Shown here: piece by piece, positions 27,024 through 35,100 of the stretch
Layout of the letters: the number at the start of each line of letters is the position of its first letter
Numbering within the stretch: the first letter of the stretch is position 1
NCBI RefSeq assembly: GCF_008973665.1
Contig: NZ_WACP01000008.1
Span: forward strand, 199,752-263,751
Reading direction: 5' to 3'
Length of the DNA: 64,000 nucleotides
DNA from: Paenibacillus tengchongensis
GTDB lineage: Bacteria > Bacillota > Bacilli > Paenibacillales > Paenibacillaceae
The notes under the pieces: model-generated
Told to the model about the DNA's origin: nothing
The model's database searches: none
Seen by the model: the letters and a program-made list of their open reading frames with translations, nothing else
Made by a program: the position numbers and the translations under genes

Positions 27024-27123
27024 TTACCCACAATTACTCCACAAATCATCCACAGGTAATCCACAGCCTGGGCCTAAGTTATGCAGGATTTTTGCCGCAA
27101 ATTATCCGCAAATATGCCACAAA
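27024..27123 (+). promoter_or_regulatory. 11-bp-phased array of DnaA-box-like 9-mers
   Basis: TTACCCACA (27024), TACTCCACA (27035), TCATCCACA (27046) and TAATCCACA (27057) recur at exactly 11-bp steps. After a gap the phase resumes with TTATGCAGG (27079), TTTGCCGCA (27091), TTATCCGCA (27102) and TATGCCACA (27113). Four of these differ from the DnaA box TTATNCACA or TTATCCACA at a single position. It lies between the divergent nrdD leader and yqgV. Inference: a DnaA or other helically phased protein-binding array; identity unproven. Confidence 0.55.
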
Positions 27124-27176
27124 GACTTCAAAAAAGCAGTGCGTTTGACACTTTGAAAACAATTAATGGCAGAGAT

Positions 27177-27205
27177 TTGTGGGAGTGCGGCAGAATTGCT
27201 ACAAT
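27177..27205 (+). promoter_or_regulatory. Probable SigA promoter of yqgV
   Basis: TTGTGG (27177-27182), 17-base spacer, TACAAT (27200-27205). The start codon is 45 bases downstream. Confidence 0.6.
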
Positions 27206-27249
27206 AATGAAAGTAGCTGTAGCCATTAATAATAGGAGGGGGAATTTAC

Positions 27250-27561
27250 ATGGCCATTGCCGAAGTGACAGTCATTCCGATCGGAACGGGCAGCACCAGC
27301 CTCAGCAGCTATGTCGCCGATATGCAGCGTGTGCTGCAGACGTTGGAGGGAATTACGTACGAGCTTACTTCCATGGGGACGATTATTGAGGGACCGATGC
27401 CGCGTATTCTGGCGGCGGTAGAAGCACTGCATGAATCGCCGTTTGCTGCGGGAGCACAGCGGGTATCCACCTCGCTGAAGATCGACGACCGCCGCGATAA
27501 GCCTTCTACGAGCCGGAGCAAGCTGGAAGCGGTGGAGCGCAAGCTGCAGGACAAGGGCTAA
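27250..27561 (+). CDS. yqgV: MTH1187/YqgV family thiamine-binding-like protein (DUF77)
   Basis: Small cytosolic ferredoxin-like-fold protein. Family members bind thiamine or its pyrimidine moiety as tetramers; the role in the cell is not settled. Seen: VTVIPIGTGSTSLSSYVADM at the N-terminus, the central GITYELTSMGTIIEG block and RVSTSLKIDDRRDK at the C-terminus. Length 103, as in B. subtilis YqgV. Strong RBS AGGAGGGGGA before ATG 27250. Monocistronic, followed by a tRNA gene. Confidence 0.88.
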   Translation: MAIAEVTVIPIGTGSTSLSSYVADMQRVLQTLEGITYELTSMGTIIEGPMPRILAAVEALHESPFAAGAQRVSTSLKIDDRRDKPSTSRSKLEAVERKLQDKG

Positions 27562-27591
27562 GCGACCGGATTAAGGCTTGAGAAAAAACAC

Positions 27592-27619
27592 TTGTGTTTT
27601 TGCGTGAAAGTTGTATAAT
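27592..27619 (+). promoter_or_regulatory. Promoter of the tRNA-Thr gene
   Basis: TTGTGT (27592-27597), 16-base spacer, TATAAT (27614-27619), ending 30 bases before the mature tRNA 5' end. Confidence 0.7.
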
Positions 27620-27649
27620 ATTTTTTGTTTGACGGCAAAAAAGCTTCAC

Positions 27650-27721
27650 GCTGGTGTAGCTCAGGGGTAGAGCAACGCACTCGTAATGCGTAGGCCGGGG
27701 GTTCAATTCCCTTCACCAGCA
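27650..27721 (+). tRNA. tRNA-Thr (anticodon CGT)
   Basis: Full cloverleaf: acceptor GCTGGTG/CACCAGC with discriminator A, D-arm GCTCAGGGGTAGAGC, anticodon stem ACGCA/TGCGT around loop CTCGTAA (anticodon CGT, reads ACG), T-arm with GGTTCAATTCC. CCA is not encoded. Length 72. A single tRNA with its own promoter and terminator. Confidence 0.95.
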
Positions 27722-27739
27722 TACTTAAGAATGCCATAC

Positions 27740-27777
27740 GGCGCGGTTTCCCGGGATTTCGGGACCGCGCCTTTTTT
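27740..27777 (+). terminator. Intrinsic terminator of tRNA-Thr
   Basis: GGCGCGGT (27740-27747) pairs with ACCGCGCC (27764-27771), with an inner CCGGG/CGGG stem, followed by six T. Confidence 0.9.
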
Positions 27778-27818
27778 CTGTACAAGCATCAACTTCTACC
27801 ATTCTTCTACCCCACACT

Positions 27819-28025
27819 TGGGAGTTACAGAAGGAGCTGAAGCGGTGCAACGTCTGCTTTATACCGGAAGAACAGGATGACTTCATATCGTATTATAAAA
27901 TCTTCTTCCGGGACTACGAAGAGCAATTCGGCCTTACCCCCGATGTGATGCGTTCGGAGATAAGCTTGAGGCTGATCAGGTATACTTCAGAGCTTGGCTT
28001 AGTGTTAAAAGAGCATTCAAAATAA
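27819..28025 (+). pseudogene. Open frame without a start codon, probable gene remnant
   Basis: A reading frame of 68 codons with protein-like composition (for instance FISYYKIFFRDYEEQFGLTP and RLIRYTSELGLVLKEHSK) ends at TAA 28025. No ATG, GTG or TTG in frame and no RBS could be found. Base composition is AT-richer than neighbouring genes. I do not recognise the family. It abuts the decayed hicAB pair, so this stretch may be a graveyard of acquired DNA next to a tRNA gene. Confidence 0.3.
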
Positions 28026-28057
28026 GTAGCTATGGAAAAATACCCTGCAGTCCTGTT

Positions 28058-28450
28058 TCACCTGGTAAGTTCGTTCCTAACTTCTAATTTAATAAAAGCC
28101 CTACTTGACCAGTTCGCCAAGTAGGGCTTTACCTGTTTACTTTTCTTGAAGTTCTTCGCGGTCGTCAATGTTTTCTTTACATAAGTCACTTTTTCGTTCA
28201 ATACTACGGTCGCCATAATCGTTCTTTGACTGTCTTCAAGCTGCAAGACATTCAATGGTGTGGGCAACGGGATTGCCTCCTGATCCTCTATCCGGCTCAT
28301 TATAGTAAGCTTTAACACTTCATTCGCTCGTCTCACGGCTTCATCAATATTGTCGGCCTGAGACAAGGCTTCTTCGAGATCGGGGAATGAGATTTCTATA
28401 TGCTTATCCGTGAAGTTCAATACTGCAGGAAATGAATAGCTCTTTTTCAA
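28058..28450 (-). CDS. hicB: HicB-type antitoxin, probably frameshifted at the C-terminus
   Basis: Antitoxin of a HicAB toxin-antitoxin pair. Seen: the HicB RNase-H-like N-terminal domain, with PAVLNFTDKHIEISFPDLEEALSQ (split here), DEAVRRANEVL and VTYVKKTLT. After KKTLT the usual HicB ribbon- or helix-type DNA-binding tail is missing. The frame instead runs through a terminator hairpin (28095-28130), so an indel probably displaced the stop; in another frame a TAA comes before the hairpin. TTG 28450, eight bases after GGAAGG, is the better start (GTG 28459 abuts the RBS). Function as antitoxin is doubtful. Confidence 0.7.
   Translation of the reverse strand: MKKSYSFPAVLNFTDKHIEISFPDLEEALSQADNIDEAVRRANEVLKLTIMSRIEDQEAIPLPTPLNVLQLEDSQRTIMATVVLNEKVTYVKKTLTTAKNFKKSKQVKPYLANWSSRAFIKLEVRNELTR
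28095..28130 (-). terminator. Intrinsic terminator inside the 3' end of the hicB frame
   Basis: AAAGCCCTACTTG (28095-28107) pairs perfectly with CAAGTAGGGCTTT (28118-28130). On the minus strand a TTTT tail follows. Its position inside the open frame argues that the original hicB stop lay upstream of it. Confidence 0.8.
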
Positions 28451-28509
28451 AATAGACACCTTCCCATTTTTGAGATTTGATTCTCAATTTATATTTATAG
28501 AAGGAGGGG

Positions 28510-28683
28510 CTAAAACTTAAGTCCCGTCTTCTTTTCGATATCTTTCAAAATATGTAGTGCTACATCTTTCACCGGATGGGTAATTGTGACCTTCCCCTTT
28601 AAATGGGGTGCTTGAATTGAATACGTATTACAATGCTTTTGTTTGGCAATAGGTTCGTTTTGGGTTTGATTGCGTGATGGAAA
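28510..28683 (-). pseudogene. hicA toxin remnant (5' end lost)
   Basis: The minus-strand frame ending at TAG 28510 encodes a HicA-like C-terminal half: a histidine in KQKHCNTY, then HLKGKVTITHPVKDV and a final helix ILKDIEKKTGLKF. Compare the family pattern GSHHxYxHPxxxGxVTVPHPxKDLxxGTLxSILKQAGL. An in-frame stop (28684-28686) and the lack of any start codon show it is truncated. It lies just upstream of hicB in the canonical hicA-hicB order. Inference: a decayed toxin-antitoxin module. Confidence 0.6.
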
Positions 28684-28920
28684 TTAAAACGCCCTGCAGA
28701 CCATTGCGGCCAGAGGACGTTTTTTACACAAAGCAGATATTTAACAATTCGCGATCGATTCAAAGTTAGATGTATAGACCCTTAAATTCGTTGCAGCGTA
28801 TTTATCCGACGTGCTGAAAGACTAACTCCCCATTTTAAATTCAGGGTGCAGCTATACAGGTCGGCGGGCTTTTTTATTTTCATAAAACATATGGTAAACT
28901 TTAGGGAAATAAGCTGGAGG
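28684..28920. other. Intergenic region between the hicA remnant and a lipoprotein gene
   Basis: AT-rich, with weak stem-loops (for example around 28692-28725, GC-poor with a T-run). No convincing gene was seen. Confidence 0.4.
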
Positions 28921-28927
28921 GATGGAT

Positions 28928-29473
28928 ATGCGTAAGGGTACTATAACTTTACTGTTTTTAGTTTTACTACTTACTGCTTGCGGATCTTCAGATGGCGGGT
29001 TTAGCACGAAAGACTTAGCCATACAAAAGGTGGGCGATGATCAAGCAGTTGTTAGATATGGAATGAGTCGTGTTGATGCGGAAAGTATTCTGGGTGAAGA
29101 GGGAGAACTAGAGAGTGGTAATTCATTCTCATATAGCTCAGGAGTAAAAGTGATGTACCGGGAGGATAAAGTAGCCGGCATTTATTTGACCGAAGAATCA
29201 GAAGGTGCTTATGAGACGGCCGCTGGTTTAAGCAGTGGAATGAATAATGATGATGTTAAGAAGATTTATGGGGATCATTATCTAAGTGATCTTGAGAATA
29301 ACCTGGATTATGCATACGATTCAGACAGCGGGCAGTACTTAAAAGAAACAGAATGGGCAAAAAAATTTGAGGATGATACGAAGATTTATTTAATTTCGGT
29401 TATATTTGATGGTCAAGGATCTGCACGGACTATTATGCTAACAGATCGGCAAATGGCGTTAACTTTTAGGTGA
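28928..29473 (+). CDS. Secreted lipoprotein with two SmpA/OmlA-like repeats, unknown function
   Basis: Signal peptide (MRKGTITLLFLVLLL) with lipobox LTAC, then a mature domain of about 160 residues. Two internal repeats each have a G-M-S/N-x-x-D-x-x-x-x-x-G pattern (RYGMSRVDAESILG and SSGMNNDDVKKIYG) followed by two beta-strands. This arrangement resembles the BLIP/SmpA small alpha-beta fold. Start ATG 28928 is preferred over ATG 28922 because GGAGG (28917-28921) is too close to the latter. AT-richer than the core genes around it. Function unknown; the fold assignment is an inference from the pattern. Confidence 0.75.
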   Translation: MRKGTITLLFLVLLLTACGSSDGGFSTKDLAIQKVGDDQAVVRYGMSRVDAESILGEEGELESGNSFSYSSGVKVMYREDKVAGIYLTEESEGAYETAAGLSSGMNNDDVKKIYGDHYLSDLENNLDYAYDSDSGQYLKETEWAKKFEDDTKIYLISVIFDGQGSARTIMLTDRQMALTFR

Positions 29474-29506
29474 AATTTTGAACAGTAGCACACCTGAAAA
29501 TGGCAA

Positions 29507-29544
29507 ACGGCGCGGTTCCGGTTTCCGGGCTGCGCCGTATTTTT
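29507..29544 (+). terminator. Intrinsic terminator of the lipoprotein gene
   Basis: ACGGCGC (29507-29513) pairs with GCGCCGT (29532-29538), inner CCGG stem, then ATTTTT. Confidence 0.8.
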
Positions 29545-29819
29545 CATTCATCCATAGGTGTAATATCCGTAAGGTGTGTTCTCTGAAAGAGATTGGATTT
29601 GTACCTGATAAAGTAATAATTATTTTCAATTAGTTGGTCAGTTAGATCGGAGTTGGTATAAACTTTAGTGGTTTTTGCAGAAAGGTTTTTTACTACAATG
29701 TGTTCTTTTTCTAATTGCAACAGCTGAGCCTTTTCTATGGTAATGGAGTTGCTGGTGCCGAAAAGGATTCCCATACAAATGATAAAACAGGCCAATAATG
29801 CAGGTAATGGTTTTTTCAT
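29544..29819 (-). CDS. Small exported or membrane-anchored protein, unknown
   Basis: 91 residues with an N-terminal hydrophobic signal (LPALLACFIICMGILFG), then a polar extracytoplasmic domain rich in Lys/Glu/Asn (EKEHIVVKNLSAKTTKVY). No lipobox fits well (LACF and IICM lie inside the hydrophobic core). It follows the two-helix membrane protein by 15 bp on the same strand and is likely co-transcribed with it. No family recognised. Confidence 0.6.
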   Translation of the reverse strand: MKKPLPALLACFIICMGILFGTSNSITIEKAQLLQLEKEHIVVKNLSAKTTKVYTNSDLTDQLIENNYYFIRYKSNLFQRTHLTDITPMDE

Positions 29820-29834
29820 GCGTAGCCCTTATCC

Positions 29835-30038
29835 TTACTGGGCCATACCCGGAAATGAACGGAACGCCACAAACCCGATAATGATGCAGAACACACCGAC
29901 CACCCGGATGAAGAGCAGTGTCACAGGGCTGGGATTGCCGCGGTAGCGCCGGTTCAATTCCCAGCCGATTTGCGGGAAAATGGCGTAAAATGCGCCGGCA
30001 ATCATGAAGAAGATCGGGACGATTTTGAATAAAATCAT
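29835..30038 (-). CDS. Small two-helix membrane protein (DUF6199-like)
   Basis: 67 residues, mostly two hydrophobic helices (LFKIVPIFFMIAGAFYAIFP and VTLLFIRVVGVFCIIIGFVAF) joined by a basic loop (ELNRRYRG). RBS CAGGAGG precedes ATG 30038. Similar small proteins are widespread in Bacillales as DUF6199; that match is from memory of the pattern. First gene of a two-gene unit. Confidence 0.65.
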   Translation of the reverse strand: MILFKIVPIFFMIAGAFYAIFPQIGWELNRRYRGNPSPVTLLFIRVVGVFCIIIGFVAFRSFPGMAQ

Positions 30039-30127
30039 ATAAAGCCTCCTGGAAAGATGGATGGTTTAGAATACGTTTATCCACGGGCAGTGTTCGTGGT
30101 ATCCTCCTTTTTGGCTAATTATAGCAT

Positions 30128-30241
30128 TTACTTCCATGCAGGCACAGCGATATCGTTGATTCCGGCAAGGCCTGAATTTATCCAATCCAGGTTTGATAGG
30201 CGTAGATCCCGAGGCAGTGTTTCGACTATAAGAAACCACAT
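30128..30241 (-). CDS. Possible small ORF (37 aa), low confidence
   Basis: A short frame preceded by GAGGTGAT five bases from ATG 30241. The product begins MWFLIVETLPRDLR and ends VPAWK. Spacing and RBS are good, but nothing else supports it. It fills part of the 260-base gap before yunG, which otherwise shows no feature. Confidence 0.25.
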   Translation of the reverse strand: MWFLIVETLPRDLRLSNLDWINSGLAGINDIAVPAWK

Positions 30242-30298
30242 AAGATCACCTCGTCCATTGATGAGGTTAATTACCCGGTTGAAGGGGATGGAAAAGCG

Positions 30299-30652
30299 AT
30301 GGATAGAAAAAATCACCAGATTAAACAACTGAAGGGGCTCTTGCTCCAAGCCTGGTCACTGGAGTCCAGCTCCAAATGGACGGCAGAGAATCCGGCCTGC
30401 GGGCAATGCGGCGTGACGGCGCTGGTCGTTCAGGATGTGCTGGGCGGGGAGCTGCTGAAGACACCTTTGTCTGAAGGTTGGCATTTCTACAACTTAATCG
30501 GAGGGGAGACTCTGGATTTTACGGCATCCCAGTTCAGCAAGCCCATTCAATATCATGGCCTTGCGGCGAGCCGGGAGGAAGCTTTCGGGGACACCAATCA
30601 GATGCAATATACTTATCTGCGGCGGCGGGTATTGGGATTATGGAATCAATAA
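30299..30652 (+). CDS. yunG: YunG family protein
   Basis: 117-residue cytosolic protein matching the YunG pattern: LLLQAWSLESSSKWTAENPA at the N-terminus, CGQCGVTALVVQDVLGGELL in the middle and GWHFYNLIGGETLDFTASQF near the C-terminus. The conserved Cys in QCGVTA and the His in GWHFYN suggest a papain-like or transglutaminase-type fold, but no activity is established for the family. Preceded by GGGGATGG, with its own terminator. Confidence 0.85.
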   Translation: MDRKNHQIKQLKGLLLQAWSLESSSKWTAENPACGQCGVTALVVQDVLGGELLKTPLSEGWHFYNLIGGETLDFTASQFSKPIQYHGLAASREEAFGDTNQMQYTYLRRRVLGLWNQ

Positions 30653-30777
30653 TAAGGCGTTGCCTGAAAAAAAGTTCGCGGTTTTAAGCTGTTTTTTAGG
30701 AAATCATCAGCTAATTTTCAGGTTCGGGCGGTATATTGGAAATACCAAACACCCCCCAGTGTTATATGGTACCCTGA

Positions 30778-30815
30778 AAGGCCCTGCCACCTCCCATGGC
30801 AGGGCCTTATTATTT
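30778..30815 (+). terminator. Intrinsic terminator between yunG and the convergent 30910 gene
   Basis: AAGGCCCTGCCA (30778-30789) pairs perfectly with TGGCAGGGCCTT (30797-30808), then ATTATTT. Nothing else was seen in 30653-30909. Confidence 0.85.
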
Positions 30816-30909
30816 GCGTTTCGGGAGAATGGCTGCGCCTGGTTAGCCGGGGGCCTTTAAGTGATAGTATCCGTTGTCCTGGATTTAGCCGGAGGTGTTC
30901 TTCTTTCTC

Positions 30910-31278
30910 CTAACCGGTATGTTCGGAAGGTTCAAGGCCCAGATATCTGCGCATCTGGAGGGCGGCTTGTGCAGCGATGACATCATCCAGCAGGAGCATC
31001 CGTTCATGATAACCCCGGCAGAGATATTTGGCCTCCACGCCGCTGTCCAGCCGGTTCTGTTCATATACTTTAAGCCCGCGTGACCTCATTTCGGCGCGTA
31101 CATTCCTGAGATCGGCTACGACCTCGTTTGCTGCACTGCGGAGCACCTCCACATAGGGAGCCGGAGTCCGCAGATGTGCGGACATGATGGCGGCGTCCCG
31201 CTCGAAGGCCGTTAAAACCAGCGGAAGCAAAATGTAGGCTTTCACCAGCAGGTTGTCACAGCTTTCCACTCTATGCAT
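30910..31278 (-). CDS. Small conserved Bacillota protein, function unknown (resembles YhjD)
   Basis: 122 residues from ATG 31278, chosen because GAGGTGAG lies seven bases upstream; the frame extends back to 31314 without an RBS. Mostly helical: LLVKAYILLPLVLTAFERD, PYVEVLRSAANEVVADL, RAEMRSRGLKVYEQNR, CRGYHERMLLLDDVIAAQ. No membrane segment is required, and no catalytic motif is visible. The pattern (ILLPL..FERD, then L..VRAEMR..GLKV, then YxCRGY) reminds me of B. subtilis YhjD-type proteins, from memory only. Confidence 0.65.
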   Translation of the reverse strand: MHRVESCDNLLVKAYILLPLVLTAFERDAAIMSAHLRTPAPYVEVLRSAANEVVADLRNVRAEMRSRGLKVYEQNRLDSGVEAKYLCRGYHERMLLLDDVIAAQAALQMRRYLGLEPSEHTG

Positions 31279-31367
31279 CTCTGTCTCACCTCGAAAGGGA
31301 ACGTATATTCGCATTTTACCCTAAGCTGCTCAAAGGAAGCAACAATATTTTTATGGCAAGAGATAGG

Positions 31368-31383
31368 TGTGATATTTTTCACA
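31368..31383. promoter_or_regulatory. CRP/Fnr-type box TGTGA-N6-TCACA
   Basis: TGTGATATTTTTCACA is a perfect inverted repeat of the CRP/Fnr half-site. It is located between a minus-strand gene (start 31278) and a plus-strand small ORF (start 31463). Bacillus Fnr recognises TGTGA-N6-TCACA/T. Confidence 0.6.
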
Positions 31384-31462
31384 ATAAAATGAATTAAAAA
31401 CGTGTATATTAAATTTGAAATATAAATCATTTTAAATAAGGCTTCTAAAAAGGAGAATAACG

Positions 31463-31561
31463 ATGGTACACGAAGGAAATCTCCGCCGCGGTTTGTTGTT
31501 TGGACTTATTTTTAGCGTCCCGTTATGGATGTCTTTGATTGGCTGGCTTCAGTTGATTTAA
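31463..31561 (+). CDS. Small membrane protein, 32 aa
   Basis: MVHEGNLRRGLLFG opens the product, followed by a single hydrophobic helix (LIFSVPLWMSLIGWLQLI). RBS AAAAAGGAGA precedes ATG 31463 by seven bases. The basic N-terminus and single helix are typical of small Bacillales membrane proteins. A CRP/Fnr-type box lies about 80 bp upstream, and a terminator follows. Function unknown. Confidence 0.65.
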   Translation: MVHEGNLRRGLLFGLIFSVPLWMSLIGWLQLI

Positions 31562-31622
31562 AACAATGCGAGCACGGCTGCTTAAGAGAATGCAGGGGAC
31601 ATGTGCGATAAGTATAATAAAT

Positions 31623-31665
31623 GACCATGACTGTTGCCTTGATTGAAGACAATGGTCTTTTTGTT
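31623..31665 (+). terminator. Intrinsic terminator after the 32-aa ORF
   Basis: GACCAT/ATGGTC outer stem with inner TTGCCTT/GAAGACAA pairing, followed by TTTTTGTTG. Confidence 0.75.
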
Positions 31666-31982
31666 GTAGGGGCAGAATAGAAAGATTAGGAAATTAAACC
31701 CAGAAATCAAGAGTAATATTAATAGTTCTAATATACTAAATTTTAAATACTTAACTTTTGTTAATTGATATTCATAAGAAGAGTCTGAGATTAAACATCG
31801 GATCGCAGTGAAATCAAAAAACCTTATGTATCAAGGTTTCATCCGCTATCTAAACGGTTTAAAATTATGAGGAATAGATTGACAATAGCCCCGGAGACAA
31901 ATAAACTGAAGTTAGTTCTAAAGTAATAAATGTCATAGACTTGTCTGTTATACATAACTAAAATAAGCAATTTGTCATGTAA
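31666..31982. other. AT-rich leader/promoter region before the c-di-GMP riboswitch
   Basis: About 320 bases with no gene. A small perfect stem (AAACCTT...AAGGTTT, 31821-31841) is visible. The promoter of the riboswitch transcript must lie here; no convincing -35/-10 pair was assigned. Confidence 0.4.
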
Positions 31983-32064
31983 ATCGCAAACCGCATGAAA
32001 GTGCGGGACGCAAAGCCAGGAATCTACAGCTTCGCTCTTTCGAAGTCAAGATCGTCCGGCCGCC
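31983..32064 (+). ncRNA. Cyclic di-GMP-I (GEMM) riboswitch aptamer
   Basis: Contains the diagnostic P2 hairpin GCAAACC-GCAT-GAAA-GTGC-GGGACGCAAAGCC (tetraloop GAAA, 31986-32018), then the P3 arm with CTAC...TCAAGA and the closing CCGGCCGCC. This matches the c-di-GMP-I core. The 3' edge is shared with a terminator, the expected on/off architecture. It precedes a surface protein, consistent with c-di-GMP control of attachment. Confidence 0.88.
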
Positions 32065-32094
32065 ATGAAGCTCGTCTTCCTGGCGGTCTTTTTG
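32060..32094 (+). terminator. Terminator (expression platform) of the c-di-GMP riboswitch
   Basis: CCGCCA (32060-32065) pairs with TGGCGG (32081-32086), inner GAAG/CTTC, followed by TCTTTTTG. It overlaps the aptamer 3' end, so ligand binding could disrupt it. By geometry this is an ON switch candidate; direction not proven. Confidence 0.75.
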
Positions 32095-32146
32095 TTGTTA
32101 TCCTTTTTATTTCAAATCATAGGATAGATTATTGGAGGTGCGGTGA

Positions 32147-35100
32147 ATGAACAGGAAAATGCTTAAACAAGCCGCCGTGATTATGCTGATTGCTCTTGTA
32201 GCGGGAGGTGCTTCCTGGGGATGGAGAATACAGGCCGCCGCCGTTAAGCCGTATAACCCGACCCCGGTATTGGGGATAGCGGGAAATTTTAATGCTTTTA
32301 CTTTTAGTGATTTTGAGCAATCGAACGACCAGATTCACGGGAGGCTTGCTGCTGCGGGAAACATCACGCTGCAAAACTACGGTGTGGCCGAGGAGGACGC
32401 CGGAGGAGACGTGCTGGTCGCAGGCGGAAACTTCAGTATGACCAACGGAACGGTGTTCGGAACCGCTGTTTATGGAGGGAAAATCAGTACGGGCGGAGTG
32501 AATTTGAAAGAGACTCCACGTAAAGATACGCCGATCGATTTTGTCGCTGAAGAGCAATTTCTGCTGCAGCGTTCAAGTGAGCTTGCTGCGCTGGAATCAA
32601 CTGCTCCACTTGTAAAAGATGAGGGGAAAGTAATAATCAATGCACAGCAGAGTTATAACGTTATCCCGATGACTGCCGCCGATTGGGCGGGTACCACCGG
32701 GATGCGTTTCAATATTGCTGACGGTGCAACGGTTATTATTAACACTAACGGGACCGATGTGAGAATTCCTGACTTTAGTATGTCTAGTATGTGGGGAGGG
32801 AAACCGGAGCAGGTGCTGTTCAATTTCTATGAAGCGACTTCACTGCAGATAGGACATACTACCTTTGAAGGATCAATTCTGGCGCCAAAAGCGGACGTGT
32901 TTTACGACCGTGCTGAACTGCACGGTACGTTAATTGCCAAACATTTCAGCGGTTTGGTGCAGATGCACTGGGAGCCTTTTAGCGGCCAGGAGCCACCGGT
33001 CAAGCCGACGCCAACGCCAACGGCCACACCGACGTCGACGCCAACGGTGACACCGAGTGAGGAGCCGACGGCGACACCAACAGCCCCGCCGAGCGAAGAG
33101 CCAACGGCGACGCCAACGGCCCCGCCGAGTGAGGAGCCAACGGCGACACCAACGGCCCCGCCGAGCGAGGAGCCAACGGCGACACCAACGGCCCCGCCGA
33201 GCGAAGAGCCGACAGCGACTCCAACGGCCCCGCCGAGCGAAGAGCCGACGGCAACGCCAACGGCCCCGCCGAGTGAAGAGCCGACAGCGACGGCAACGGC
33301 CCCGCCGAGTGAAGAGCCGACGTCGACGCCAACAGTAACACCGACGGCAGGTCCGACGCCGACACCGTCGGAAGAACCGACGCCGACACCGGGGCCAACG
33401 CCAACGCTGACGGCTCCGCCGAGTGAAGAGCCGACGGCAACACCGACTGCCCCGCCGAGTGAGGAGCCGACGGCGACACCGACGGCTCCGCCGAGCGAAG
33501 AGCCGACGGCGACACCGACGGCTCCGCCGAGCGAAGAGCCGACGGCAACACCGACGGCCTCGCCAAGTGAAGAGCCAACGGCGACGCCAACCGTGACGCC
33601 GACAGCAGGTCCGACGCCGACACCGTCGGAAGAGCCGACACCGTCACCGGGGCCTACGCCAACGCCGACACCAACGGTGACACCGAGCGAAGAGCCAACG
33701 GCGACACCAACGGCCCCGCCGAGTGAGGAGCCGACGGCAACGCCAACGGTCCCGCCGAGTGAGGAGCCGACGGCGACGCCAACCGTGACGCCGACGGCAG
33801 GCCCGACGCCGACACCGTCGGAAGAACCGATGCCGTCACCGGGTCCAACACCAACGCCGACGCCAACGGTGACACCGAGCGAAGAGCCGACGGCAACACC
33901 AACGGCCCCGCCGAGTGAGGAGCCGACGGCAACGCCAACCGTGACGCCGACAGCAGGTCCGACGCCGACACCGTCGGAAGAGCCGACACCGTCACCGGGT
34001 CCTACGCCAACGCTGACACCAACGGTGACACCGAGCGAAGAGCCGACGGCAACACCGACTGCCCCGCCGAGTGAGGAGCCGACGGCGACGCCAACCGTGA
34101 CGCCAACGGCAGGCCCGACGCCGACACCGTCGGAAGAACCGATGCCGTCACCGGGTCCAACACCAACGCCGACGCCAACGGTGACACCGAGCGAAGAGCC
34201 GACGGCAACACCAACGGCCCCGCCGAGTGAGGAGCCGACGGCAACGCCAACCGTGACGCCGACAGCAGGTCCGACGCCGACACCGTCGGAAGAACCGATG
34301 CCGACACCGGGGCCAACGCAGACGCCGACGGCTCCGCCGAGTGAAGAGCCGACGGCCACACCGACGGCAGCGCCGAGTGAAGAGCCGACAGCCACGCCAA
34401 CGGCCCCGCCGAGTGAGGAGCCGACGGCGACGCCAACCGTGACGCCGAGCGAAGAGCCAACGGCGACACCGACGGCCCCGCCGAGTGAAGAGCCGACGGC
34501 AACACCGACTGCCCCGCCGAGTGAGGAGCCGACGGCGACGCCAACCGTGACGCCGACGGCAGGTCCGACGCCGACACCGTCGGAAGAACCGACGCCGACA
34601 CCGTCGGAAGAACCGATGCCGTCACCGGGTCCAACACCAACGCCGACGCCAACGGTGACACCGAGCGAAGAGCCGACGGCAACACCAACGGCCCCGCCAA
34701 GCGAGGAGCCGACGGCAACGCCAACCGTGACGCCGACAGCAGGTCCGACGCCGACACCGTCACCGGGTCCTACGCCAACGCCGACACCAACGGTGACACC
34801 GAGCGAAGAGCCGACGGCAACACCAACGGTCCCGCCGAGTGAGGAGCCGACAGCGACGGCAACTGCACAGCCGAGTGTAGATCCGACGGCAACGCCAACG
34901 ACACCGCCAAGCGAAGAGCCGACAGCAACACCAACGGCAGCGCCAAGCGAGGAGCCAACGGCCCCGCCGAGTGAGGAGCCGACGGCAGGACCGACGGCGA
35001 CCCCGTCGGAAGAACCAACACCGACACCGGGTCCAACGCCAACGCTGACGGCTCCGCCAAGCGAAGAACCGACGGCGACGCCAACGGCCCCGCCGAGTGA

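Noticed and set aside
27024..27123. 11-bp repeats as plasmid iterons or a replication origin
   Set aside because: No rep, dnaA or dnaN gene and no obvious AT-rich unwinding element of the usual type nearby. Kept only as a DnaA-box-like array.
27686..27880. Open frame running through the end of tRNA-Thr
   Set aside because: It begins inside the tRNA and crosses the tRNA terminator.
30057..30332. 91-codon plus-strand frame ahead of yunG
   Set aside because: Overlaps the yunG start, lacks an RBS, and gives an Arg-rich product without pattern.
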